Shown: piece after piece, positions 16,221 through 23,675 of the stretch
Layout: every line of letters starts with the position of its first letter
Numbering within the stretch: position 1 is the stretch's first letter
NCBI GenBank assembly: GCA_017405115.1
Contig: JAFRBA010000047.1
Span: 1 to 28,611 of the forward strand
Direction: 5' to 3'
Length of the DNA stretch: 28,611 bases
Source: Kiritimatiellia bacterium
GTDB taxonomy: Bacteria; Verrucomicrobiota; Kiritimatiellia; RFP12; UBA1067
Made by a program: the position numbers and the translations under genes
Notes under the pieces: generated by a model
The model's database searches: none
What the model saw: the letters and a program-made list of their open reading frames with translations, nothing else
What the model was told of the DNA's origin: nothing

Positions 16221-17402
16221 TCACTTGCGCAGCTTGTCGCGGTGCGTGAAGAACATCCGGACGCGGTTGGCGAACGTCTGCGCCTCCGGATATGTCGACG
16301 CGGTAGAAAGCTTCTGGAATTCCTCGAGCGCGGCGCGCTGGCGCCGATCCAGGTTCGAGGGGACCTCGAAGACGATGCGTGCGTTGAGGTCGCCGGGCGA
16401 ACCCCCGCGCAGCGAGGGAACGCCCTTGCCGCGCAGCCTGAACACCTTGCCGTTCGGCGTGCCGGCGGGAAGCTTCAGCTGCGCCTCGCCCTCGGGCGTC
16501 GGAACCGACACGGCGCCGCCCAGCGCCGCGGTCACAGGTGACACCGGTATGTTCACCATGAGGTCAAGCCCGTCCCTGACGAAGATGTCGCTGTCGCGCA
16601 CGCCAAGAAGCACGTAAAGGTCGCCGTTCTCGCCTCCGCGCACGCCTCCGCCGCCCTTGCCCGCCAGTCGAAGCCGCGAGCCGGAGTCCACGCCCGCAGG
16701 AATCTTGAGCGCTATGTGCTGCGGCGTCTTCACGTGGCCCGATCCGCGGCACTTGCGGCAGGGCTTCTCGATTACGGAGCCTGCGCCTCCGCACGTCGGG
16801 CAAGTCTGGCGGACCTGGAAGAAGCCGCTGCCGCCGATTACCACGCCATGCCCGCCGCACGTCGGACAGGTGCGGCGGCGAGAGTCCGCGGAGCCCGTCC
16901 CCCCGCAGTCCGGGCACTGGGCCGGAAGAGTAAGGTCAAGCGTGCGCTCGCTGCCGAAGATCGCCTCGTCGAAGTCGATGTCGAGGCGGAAAGTCATGTC
17001 GTCGCCGCGCTGGGGCGCATTCGGGTCAGTCGCCTGCCGCCTGCCGCCGCCGAAGAAATCCTCGAAGCCGCCGAAGCTCGCGCCTCCGCCGCGGCCCCCG
17101 AACAGGTCGCCGAACATGGAGAATATGTCGTCCATGCTCATGCCGCCAGCCCCGTATCCGCCGCCAGCCCCGCCGGCGAACGCCTGATGGCCGAACTGGT
17201 CGTAGCGCTGGCGCTTCTCGGGGTCGTGCAGGACGTCGTACGCCTCGGCCGCCTCCTTGAACTTCTCCTCGGCCGCCTTGTCGCCGGGATTCCGGTCGGG
17301 GTGGTACTTCATCGCAAGCTTGCGGTAGGCGGACTTTATCTCTTCCGCCGTCGCAGTCTTGGCGACGCCAAGCACCTCGTAGTAGTCTCGCTTCTCCGCC
17401 AT
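16221..17402 (-). CDS. dnaJ: Chaperone protein DnaJ
   Basis: A 393-aa type I Hsp40 co-chaperone that stimulates the DnaK ATPase and delivers unfolded proteins. The J domain has HPD at 34-36. A Gly/Phe-rich linker (about 75-135) follows, then the zinc-binding domain with four CxxCxGxG-type repeats: [24 protein letters not shown] and CRKCRGSG. The C-terminal substrate-binding domains complete it. Length is normal for the family; the linker is rather Gly-rich. It starts 3 bp after grpE, so the two are co-translated. dnaK is not in the window. No CIRCE element (inverted repeat for HrcA) is visible upstream of grpE or argG. Confidence 0.97.
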   Translation of the reverse strand: MAEKRDYYEVLGVAKTATAEEIKSAYRKLAMKYHPDRNPGDKAAEEKFKEAAEAYDVLHDPEKRQRYDQFGHQAFAGGAGGGYGAGGMSMDDIFSMFGDLFGGRGGGASFGGFEDFFGGGRRQATDPNAPQRGDDMTFRLDIDFDEAIFGSERTLDLTLPAQCPDCGGTGSADSRRRTCPTCGGHGVVIGGSGFFQVRQTCPTCGGAGSVIEKPCRKCRGSGHVKTPQHIALKIPAGVDSGSRLRLAGKGGGGVRGGENGDLYVLLGVRDSDIFVRDGLDLMVNIPVSPVTAALGGAVSVPTPEGEAQLKLPAGTPNGKVFRLRGKGVPSLRGGSPGDLNARIVFEVPSNLDRRQRAALEEFQKLSTASTYPEAQTFANRVRMFFTHRDKLRK

Positions 17403-17405
17403 TTA

Positions 17406-18059
17406 CTATTCGCTCTTCTCCGCCTTCGCCGCCTTGCCCGACGACACCACGACCTGCGCGACGCGCAGGACCCTGTCTTTGAGCATCCAGCCCCGCTTGG
17501 ACTCCACCGAAACCTTGCCTTCCTCGATCTCCTCGGACGGAAGCGTGGCAATCGCCTCCATCTTCTCGGTGTCGAGCTCCTTGCCCACGGAGTCGAACGG
17601 CTCCGCCCCGTGCTCTTTCAGCGACTTGAGCAGCGTCTCGTAGACAAGCTGCACGCCCTTGACGAACGGGTCCTCGGCCTTGCCTTTGGCGTTTGAGAGG
17701 GCGAGCTGCAGGTTGTCCACCGCAGGCAGCACGTCCCTGAGGATGTCCATCTCCGCGAAGCGATACGTGTCCTCGCGGTCGCGCGCAGCGCGCTTCTTGT
17801 AGTTGTCGAAGTCCGCCAGTGTGCGAGCATAGAGGGTCTTCCAGTCCGGCTCAGCCGGCTTTTCCGGGGAAGTCGGCTTTTCCGGCTCGGCCGGCTTTTC
17901 GGATGCGGACTCGGCCGGCTTTTCGGATGCAGACTCGTCTGGCGGGACCGGCGTTTCCGGCGCGACCGGACCGGTCTCGCTGGCTTCGCCGGTCGCACCA
18001 GCCTCGGCTTCCGCCTTTTTATTCTCTTCTTCCTTTTCCAATTTCTTTCTTCCAAACAT
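17406..18059 (-). CDS. grpE: Nucleotide exchange factor GrpE
   Basis: A 217-aa cytoplasmic partner of DnaK that releases ADP. The C-terminal about 130 residues carry the GrpE long helix (YARTLADFDNYKKRAARDRE) and the small beta domain (RGWMLKDRVLRVAQVVVS). The first about 85 residues are a disordered Lys/Glu/Pro-rich tail containing short direct repeats of SASEKPAE and PEKP, longer than in many GrpE proteins and encoded by a 24-bp DNA repeat near 17880-17935. AAGGCTG precedes ATG 18059 by a few bases. It lies 40 bp after argG and immediately before dnaJ. Confidence 0.95.
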   Translation of the reverse strand: MFGRKKLEKEEENKKAEAEAGATGEASETGPVAPETPVPPDESASEKPAESASEKPAEPEKPTSPEKPAEPDWKTLYARTLADFDNYKKRAARDREDTYRFAEMDILRDVLPAVDNLQLALSNAKGKAEDPFVKGVQLVYETLLKSLKEHGAEPFDSVGKELDTEKMEAIATLPSEEIEEGKVSVESKRGWMLKDRVLRVAQVVVSSGKAAKAEKSE

Positions 18060-18075
18060 CAGCCTTAAGCCTTAG

Positions 18076-18120
18076 AACCTCTCAAACCTCTCAAACCTTT
18101 CAAACCCCACAAACCTCTAT
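18076..18120. repeat. 9-bp tandem repeat over the argG stop codon
   Basis: Five near-identical units, plus-strand consensus AACCTCTCA: 18076, 18085, 18094, 18103 and 18112. They begin inside the last argG codons and run into the grpE leader. Because the unit is a multiple of three, each well-kept copy puts a TGA in the argG frame, giving stacked stop codons. Confidence 0.75.
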
Positions 18121-19341
18121 CTGCCCGGCCTTGGCGAGCATCTTCGCCTCGACGGACTGAATCTCGGCGAAGCCCTGCGAGCTGTGCGGGTTGAGCCCGT
18201 TCGAGGCCTCCATGGAGCTGTCGGCCTCGTTGTAGATCGTGGCCTTGAGGCCCTTGAGCGCCTCGAAGAAGATGTTGCCCTTGTAGAGCCCGAGCGTGAC
18301 CTCGGCAGTGGCCTTGTCGGCCCAGACCTGGATCGCGGCGCGCGCAGCGCGGGTCGCGGGGTCGAACCAGCGGCCGTCGTAGATCTGGTCGGCGACGAAC
18401 TTCGAGAGCTCCTGGAAGAGCTTCGTGGAGCGGCGGTCCATGATCCCCTCGTAGATGTACTTCAGCCCCCACGAGAGGACCTCCATTCCGGGTGCCTCGT
18501 AGACGCCGCGGCTCTTCGTGCCGATGATGCGGTTCTCGAGCGCGTGCTTCATGCCGATGCCGTTGCGCCCGCCGATCTTGTTGAGCTCGAGCATCACCTG
18601 GTAAGGAGACATCTTCTGTCCGTTGACGGACACGCAGCGCCCCTTTTCGAACTTCAGCACGACCTTCTCGACCTTGTTCGGCGCCTTCTCTGGCCACACG
18701 CCCATCGTGGGCTTCACGATGCGCATTGAGGTCTCCATGGACTCGAGGTCCTCGGCCTCGTGGGAGAGGCCCGCGAGGTTCGCGTCGGTGGAGTACTTCT
18801 TCTTCGTTCCGACGAATGCGGTGATCCCGCGCTTGGCGAGGAAGGCGACCATCTGCGTGCGGCCGGGGAACTTCTTCAGGAGGTCCGCGTCGCGCCAGGG
18901 CGCGTACACGCCGAACTTCGGATCCATCACGTTCGTGTAGCGCTCGAAGCGCATCTGGTCGTTTCCGCGGCCGGTCGCGCCGTGCACGAGCACCGTGCAG
19001 CCGGCCTTCTTCATCGCCGGGAGGAGCTTCTGCACGGTCACCGCGCGTGCGATTCCCGTCGAGTTCCAGTAGCCGCCGTCGTACATCGCCTGGCACTTCA
19101 CGGTCTCGAAGCAGATGTCGGCCATCTCCTTCGTCACGTCGACGATCGTCGTCTCCACGCCCGTGGGGGCCATCTTCTTCTTGATGTCGTTGATGTCCTT
19201 CTCGTCGGGCTGGCCGACGTTCGCGCTGAACGCCTTCACATTCACGCCGGCGTCCTTGAGGACGCAGCAGATCGTCTTCGAGTCCAGCCCGCCGGAAACG
19301 CACACGCCGACAGTCTTGCCCCTGAGGTCTTCGAGTTTCAT
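18100..19341 (-). CDS. argG: Argininosuccinate synthase
   Basis: A 413-aa cytoplasmic enzyme joining citrulline and aspartate with ATP in arginine synthesis. The PP-loop VSGGLDS (15-21) binds ATP. Other kept stretches are FSANVGQ (usual form is ADVGQ), LVHGATGRGNDQMRFE and GMKHALENRIIGTKSRGVYEAPG. ATG 19341 was chosen: AGGGAGA lies upstream, and the ATG at 19389 would overlap the promoter hexamer. The C-terminus (QIEVCGV) is encoded by a degenerate copy of the 9-bp repeat. Its own promoter lies at 19390-19418. No other arginine gene is near, so it may be regulated alone, with grpE-dnaJ following by read-through. Confidence 0.95.
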   Translation of the reverse strand: MKLEDLRGKTVGVCVSGGLDSKTICCVLKDAGVNVKAFSANVGQPDEKDINDIKKKMAPTGVETTIVDVTKEMADICFETVKCQAMYDGGYWNSTGIARAVTVQKLLPAMKKAGCTVLVHGATGRGNDQMRFERYTNVMDPKFGVYAPWRDADLLKKFPGRTQMVAFLAKRGITAFVGTKKKYSTDANLAGLSHEAEDLESMETSMRIVKPTMGVWPEKAPNKVEKVVLKFEKGRCVSVNGQKMSPYQVMLELNKIGGRNGIGMKHALENRIIGTKSRGVYEAPGMEVLSWGLKYIYEGIMDRRSTKLFQELSKFVADQIYDGRWFDPATRAARAAIQVWADKATAEVTLGLYKGNIFFEALKGLKATIYNEADSSMEASNGLNPHSSQGFAEIQSVEAKMLAKAGQIEVCGV

Positions 19342-19389
19342 CTTCTTGTCTCTCCCTTGGATACGCCCCTCTTCGGGCGCTAAGTGCAT

Positions 19390-19418
19390 ATTGTATCACT
19401 TTCGCCGCCGTCAATCAA
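19390..19418 (-). promoter_or_regulatory. Sigma-70 promoter of argG
   Basis: Minus strand TTGATT (19413-19418), 17 bp, TACAAT (19390-19395) with a TG extension (TGATACAAT). The -35 overlaps the uppP stop codon. GGCGGCGAAA lies in the spacer (19400-19409), as at two other promoters of this window. Confidence 0.6.
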
Positions 19419-20182
19419 CCGCCGCGCGCCAGCAACAGCGTCAGCACCCCCGCCGCGACGCAGTACGGGCCGAAAAGCCAGAACCAGCGGCCCTTGAGGG
19501 AGGCGACAAGCAGCTTGAGCGCGAACCAGCCGACGACCGCCGCCAGAACCGCACCGAAGCCGCATAGGAGCCAGCTGACCTGGGCGCCCCCAGCGTCCGC
19601 GCAGCGCAAGGACTTCGCCAGCTCGAGTATCGCCGCGCCGGCGATCGGCGGGGCGGACATCAGAAACGAGAACTCGGCAGCCTTCTCGCCGTCCACCTTC
19701 GCCGCCCGCGCCGCCGCAAGCGTCATGCCCGAGCGCGAAATGCCGGGAAGTATCGCGACCGCCTGCGCAAGCCCCATGAGAAGCGCCCTAGCGAACGAGA
19801 CGCCGCGGTCGCCCTTCGGCATGAAGCGCGTGGCGGTGAGGACGACGCCCGTCGCGATTAGCGCGCCGCCGACGAATGCCGGCGAGGAGAACGCCTCCTC
19901 CAGCCTGTCCTTGAAGAGTACCCCCACGACGCCGACGGGGATCGCGCTTAGAACGACCTTCGCGACATACTCCCACTCCCGCCGCACAAGGATTCGTCGC
20001 ACCACGGAGAAGTAGAACACGAATATCGAAAGAAGCGTCCCGACATGGAGGAACACGTCCAGCCGCATTCCGACGTCGCCAATGCCGAGAAGCGACTTGC
20101 CAAGCACAAGGTGCCCGGAGCTGGAGATCGGAAGGAACTCCGCCACGCCCTGCAACACGCTCAGAATCAGAACCTCAAGCAT
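19415..20182 (-). CDS. uppP: Undecaprenyl-diphosphatase
   Basis: A 255-aa integral membrane phosphatase (BacA/UppP) that recycles undecaprenyl pyrophosphate for peptidoglycan and other envelope polymers. About eight hydrophobic segments are seen. The two family motifs are present: GVAEFLPISSSGH (about 12-24) with the catalytic Glu, and AILPGISRSG (about 143-152) with the active Ser/Arg. Length is normal. ATG 20182 has GAGG 6 nt upstream. Preceded by a 7-bp tandem repeat in the 55-bp gap after the nucleoside kinase gene. Confidence 0.95.
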   Translation of the reverse strand: MLEVLILSVLQGVAEFLPISSSGHLVLGKSLLGIGDVGMRLDVFLHVGTLLSIFVFYFSVVRRILVRREWEYVAKVVLSAIPVGVVGVLFKDRLEEAFSSPAFVGGALIATGVVLTATRFMPKGDRGVSFARALLMGLAQAVAILPGISRSGMTLAAARAAKVDGEKAAEFSFLMSAPPIAGAAILELAKSLRCADAGGAQVSWLLCGFGAVLAAVVGWFALKLLVASLKGRWFWLFGPYCVAAGVLTLLLARGG

Positions 20183-20206
20183 GTGGAACCTCGCCTTTCT
20201 TCATTC

Positions 20207-20234
20207 CACTTCGCACTTTGCACTTTGCACCTTC
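20207..20234. repeat. 7-bp tandem repeat (four units)
   Basis: CACTTCG, CACTTTG, CACTTTG, CACCTTC lie in tandem between the kinase stop and the uppP start. The unit differs from the 9-bp repeat near argG, but both sit in short intergenic gaps. Slippage could change the leader length. Confidence 0.7.
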
Positions 20235-20237
20235 CCT

Positions 20238-21164
20238 TCAATACTCCAGCAGGCTGCCGCCTATGGTCTCGCGCAGTATCGAGTCGCCGGGCACCGCCAC
20301 GGGCGACATGGGCAGGACTACCGACAGCAGCCTTGTCATGTTGACGATTTCGCTGCGCTCCCCCATCTCCAGGCGCGCGCGCTCAAGCAGCCCGCCCGCG
20401 TAGGGCTTCAGCACAGCCAGCTCGTAGGACAGGTACGAGTCGAACTCGGTGTCGGCGTTGCCGCGGAACGGCTCTATCCACTTCCGCTCTCCGGCGAGCA
20501 CGCTCGGCCACATCTCGACGGTCTTGACGGGGCTCATCTTGCGGAACTGGTTGTCGCGCACGAGCCGGCGGATGAAGCGCGCGTCGACCGGGCGCGGCGT
20601 AATGCCGGCGAAGACGTCGAGCGACGGCTTCGGCTCCACGAAGACGCGGAACTTCACGGAGTCGTCGACGCCGTCGGTGAGCCTGGGGTTGAGCGCGTGT
20701 ATGCCCTCGAGCACGACGAAGCCGCCCTTGGAGAGCGACACCGGCTCGTCGGTGAAGATCGGGGCGTGCGCCACGAAGTCGAACTTGCGCCGCTTCACGA
20801 CGTCGCCGCGCAGCAGCGCGTTCACGTCCGCCGAAAGCTGCGCGATGTCCACGCACTCCACGTGCTCGTAGTCGAGGTTGCCGTTCTCGTCGCGGGGGTT
20901 GCGCGCGTCGCCCACGAAGTAGTCGTCGGTTGAGAGGTGCAGTGCGGCGCGCCAGTTCACCCGCAGCTGGGTGCAGATGCGCTTGGCCGTCGTGGTCTTG
21001 CCGGCGGACGAGCCGCCCGCGATCAGCACGAGGCGGAGTTTCGGCCGCCCGCAGACCACGTCGGCTATCTTGGCGAGCGCCTTCATCTGGCGCGCCTCGG
21101 CAACGCGCACCTCCTCGTCTATGGTGCCGTCAGTTATGTGTTGGTTTAGCTCTTCTGCAGTCAT
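20238..21164 (-). CDS. Uridine kinase-like nucleoside kinase lacking TGS domain
   Basis: A 308-aa P-loop kinase of the phosphoribulokinase/uridine kinase family. Walker A is GGSSAGKTT (50-58). Other kept blocks are LSTDDYF, PRDENGNLDYEHVE, FVVLEGIHALNP and RRLVRDNQFR. These match the C-terminal kinase part of the longer nucleoside kinases (about 550 aa) that begin with TGS/threonyl-tRNA-synthetase-like domains. Only the last helix of that N-terminal region (EEVRVAEARQMKALAKIAD) remains here. It should phosphorylate uridine or cytidine, but the family includes other substrates, so no gene symbol is given. ATG 21164 follows a short leader from the -10 at 21191. The gene ends 55 bp before uppP. 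Confidence 0.82.
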   Translation of the reverse strand: MTAEELNQHITDGTIDEEVRVAEARQMKALAKIADVVCGRPKLRLVLIAGGSSAGKTTTAKRICTQLRVNWRAALHLSTDDYFVGDARNPRDENGNLDYEHVECVDIAQLSADVNALLRGDVVKRRKFDFVAHAPIFTDEPVSLSKGGFVVLEGIHALNPRLTDGVDDSVKFRVFVEPKPSLDVFAGITPRPVDARFIRRLVRDNQFRKMSPVKTVEMWPSVLAGERKWIEPFRGNADTEFDSYLSYELAVLKPYAGGLLERARLEMGERSEIVNMTRLLSVVLPMSPVAVPGDSILRETIGGSLLEY

Positions 21165-21190
21165 CTCGACATTCGTTCCCTATTGGCGCA

Positions 21191-21199
21191 ATTATACCA
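21191..21199 (-). promoter_or_regulatory. Extended -10 promoter of the nucleoside kinase gene
   Basis: Minus strand TGGTATAAT. Upstream lies GGGCGGCGAA (21203-21212). Transcription near 21184 leaves about 20 nt before ATG 21164, with AGGGAA as a modest ribosome site; this copy is therefore not leaderless. Confidence 0.6.
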
Positions 21200-21242
21200 C
21201 ATTTCGCCGCCCGCATGGGCTGCTAATCGGCATATTGATGTT

Positions 21243-22727
21243 TTATCGTGCACTAGTGAAGCGCTGCAGCCTGCTGCGCGGTGCCTCTGGACGAGAAAGG
21301 CACAGCAACCCAGCATCCAGGAGTTTCGGGACAATCTTCGAGAAGGCGTAGTAATGCGAAACGCCAAGGCAATCAACCACTTCTGCTCTCGTTCTCGGCT
21401 CGCGGCAAAACTCAAGCAGACGCCTTTCCCGTGCCGTCAATTCGACACCCCTTCCATTTCTTTGCCCTAAATCCGCCGTCCGCGAAGAATCAGCCACGAC
21501 CGCAACAAGACCGTTTCTCAGTACCACCCTGAATTCGCCGTTGCGATTGACGAATTCCGGCGGCGGTAGACCAAATGCCTCCATCTCCCTTCGCATGGTC
21601 GGCACACCAGAATAACGGTTTTCGGTAATCCCCATGACCTCCATCATGTCGACGAGAGCTGGATTGCGTGTCTCCGGATGGACTTTTCCGAGCAAATCAA
21701 CCGAAATCCTCCCGTACAGCCCGCCCTTGTTGACAACCTCCATGCGATCGGAATACATGCACAGCGATATAGGCGAGCCTTCGGTGTGCAGACTGTAGTC
21801 ACGATGAACAAGGGCGTTTAGTATGGCCTCGCGCACTGCCGTTACCGGAAACTCCGCCCTGTCCTCACGCTTGCCGTCTTTCCCAATCACCGTCTTTACG
21901 CGCATGTTGCGGATGACAAAGTCAACCGCGCCAGACAGCATCTCGTCGAGGCGTCCGGTAAACTTCTCGTTGGCGAGAAAACGCACTTCGCCATCAGCGA
22001 CTTCGCCAATCTCCATACCGGGAACGACTACCGCCGTCAAGCACAACTGCGGGAAATACGCCTGAGGGTACTTCGCAAAGGCAAGAACACCGCTGACCGT
22101 GGGATGGATGCCCTTTCGGATTCCCATAAGCTCCAAAATCTCATCGTCGCTGGCATTCGCGCCGAGATTCGCCCTGTCTGCCTTTACGCGCCTCAAATAG
22201 TCTGCAAGAAGGTCAGTGCGCAATTGCCCCATGTCTGCATCATCTACAGACCTTATGTCATCGCGAATCCTGCGCCTGTAAGCTTCATATGTATATATCT
22301 CATACTCGCTCATTGGCTCGTCCGCCTCGCCGACTCTGACAAACGATCCACCAAGGCGTCCACGCCCTTTGTAGAACACAGGGCGTTCCGTTACGTCAAC
22401 ACCCGGAATCTCAGCAGAGACAACTGTCTTCTCTTCTATTTCTGCAACAGTGAACAGGGGGCGAACCTCCGGTGACATTTCCTTGCATTGTTCGGACACT
22501 CGATGCTGCAAGTCCTGCGCATCATAGACACCGACAACCTCGAAATCTGCATTTTCGTCAATTCCAAACAAGATGATACCGCCAGACGACTGGTTTGAAA
22601 AAGACGACAACGTATCATACAAATGTCGTGGACATCCGCCCCTTGCCGCTTTGACTTCTATAGTTTGAAACTCACAATGAAACTGCCTTAGTTTCATTAC
22701 GATGTCTTTAAGTTGCATTTCCTGCAT
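21243..22727 (-). CDS. AlbA_2/Schlafen-type ATP-binding accessory protein
   Basis: A 494-aa protein. The N-terminal AlbA_2 (Schlafen AAA_4-like) domain runs about 10-140 (FQTIEVKAA, SSFSNQSSGGIILFGIDE). A helical middle follows, then a GHKL-like ATP-binding segment with REAILNALVHRDYS (about 300-313) and DRMEVVNKGGLYG, and a winged-helix tail (about 430-494). Such proteins are usually described as putative transcriptional regulators or nucleic-acid-binding factors and are often found in genomic islands. Base composition is visibly more AT-rich than its neighbours, suggesting later arrival. ATG 22727 was preferred because GGAG sits 9 nt upstream and the ATG at 22760 lies inside the TATAAT box. 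It is flanked by housekeeping genes. Confidence 0.8.
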   Translation of the reverse strand: MQEMQLKDIVMKLRQFHCEFQTIEVKAARGGCPRHLYDTLSSFSNQSSGGIILFGIDENADFEVVGVYDAQDLQHRVSEQCKEMSPEVRPLFTVAEIEEKTVVSAEIPGVDVTERPVFYKGRGRLGGSFVRVGEADEPMSEYEIYTYEAYRRRIRDDIRSVDDADMGQLRTDLLADYLRRVKADRANLGANASDDEILELMGIRKGIHPTVSGVLAFAKYPQAYFPQLCLTAVVVPGMEIGEVADGEVRFLANEKFTGRLDEMLSGAVDFVIRNMRVKTVIGKDGKREDRAEFPVTAVREAILNALVHRDYSLHTEGSPISLCMYSDRMEVVNKGGLYGRISVDLLGKVHPETRNPALVDMMEVMGITENRYSGVPTMRREMEAFGLPPPEFVNRNGEFRVVLRNGLVAVVADSSRTADLGQRNGRGVELTARERRLLEFCREPRTRAEVVDCLGVSHYYAFSKIVPKLLDAGLLCLSRPEAPRSRLQRFTSAR

Positions 22728-22758
22728 AACGAAGCTCCACTTCACAAGTTTTGGTTGC

Positions 22759-22767
22759 ATTATACCA
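22759..22767 (-). promoter_or_regulatory. Extended -10 promoter of the AlbA_2 gene
   Basis: Minus strand TGGTATAAT, preceded by TTGCGT at 18 bp as a possible -35. The leader to ATG 22727 would be about 25 nt and includes GGAG in the loop of GAAG-TGGAG-CTTC, a small hairpin that could mask the ribosome site. Confidence 0.55.
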
Positions 22768-22877
22768 TATTTTACCTACAGAACGCAACCCTCTCGCACA
22801 TCTCCCGAGGCGACCTGCGCATGCCGACGGAGGCGACGTCAATTGCGATTTCCCTCGGCCTAATCTGATCAAGGCCC

Positions 22878-23675
22878 CTACCGAACCACGCTCCCGGACC
22901 AGCCGAGCTTGCGCGCCAGCACGTCGTATGGGTCGTAGCCCTCCAGCTCCACAAGTTTCACGACGCTGCGCGACTTGCGTATCTCGACCGACTTCCCCTC
23001 CGGCAGGTCGAGCACATGCTCGCCGTCCGCAGTCACGGCGATCGTCGCCTCATTGCCAGGCGAGCGCCCCCGCGCGGTCACCGTGAACCGCACGACGTCG
23101 CTCACGACGAGCGGACGAGACCCGAGCGCGTGCGGATTGGACGGCGTGACCACGAAGCTGGATGAGTCCGGCATGAGCACGGGTCCTCCCGCGGCCAGCG
23201 AATACGCCGTCGACCCGGTAGGCGTGGCGACGATGAGCCCGTCGGCCAGGTACCGCGTGACGGGCCGCCCGTCGGCCTCGAGGTCGAGCCGTATCGCGTG
23301 GCCCGACGACTCGCGCGCGATCACGACGTCGTTCAGCGCGAGCGCGGACGCACCGCGCCCTGCACGCACCTCCAGCATCGTGCGCGGCGAGATCCTGTAG
23401 CGTCCGGCGGCAAGCAACTCCAGCGCACGACCGAAGTCACGCCGCCCTACGCTCGCGAGGTAGCCGAGCCCGCCGAGATTGAAGCCGAGAATCGGCAGCC
23501 CGGGGAACTCGTGCACGGCGTGGAGAAGAGTTCCGTCGCCGCCAAGCGCGATCACGACATCCGCCACGCCGTCGCCGCTCGCCTCGTGCCCGAGCGCGGC
23601 GATTTTCCTGCGGAGGGCAGTGCGCGCGGCGGACGCCGCGGCGTTTCCCTCGTTTGCGCAGAGACGTATCCTCAT
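22878..23675 (-). CDS. nadK: NAD kinase
   Basis: A 265-aa cytoplasmic enzyme that phosphorylates NAD to NADP. The GGDGT motif (45-49), LGFNLGGLGYLA and the NAD-binding region LIVATPTGSTAYSLAAGGP are all present. Length is slightly short but in range. ATG 23675 overlaps the rpoN TGA (ATGA), so the two are translationally coupled. It ends the pfp-rpoN-nadK operon. The 150-bp gap after it holds no clear gene. Confidence 0.95.
   Translation of the reverse strand: MRIRLCANEGNAAASAARTALRRKIAALGHEASGDGVADVVIALGGDGTLLHAVHEFPGLPILGFNLGGLGYLASVGRRDFGRALELLAAGRYRISPRTMLEVRAGRGASALALNDVVIARESSGHAIRLDLEADGRPVTRYLADGLIVATPTGSTAYSLAAGGPVLMPDSSSFVVTPSNPHALGSRPLVVSDVVRFTVTARGRSPGNEATIAVTADGEHVLDLPEGKSVEIRKSRSVVKLVELEGYDPYDVLARKLGWSGSVVR

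Noticed and set aside
18065..19414. 449-codon minus frame overlapping argG
   Set aside because: Different frame from the clear argininosuccinate synthase; composition is Arg/Gly/His-rich without motifs.
22728..22760. Upstream ATG (22760) as start of the AlbA_2 protein
   Set aside because: That ATG shares bases with the TATAAT box and would not be on the transcript; ATG 22727 has a ribosome site.
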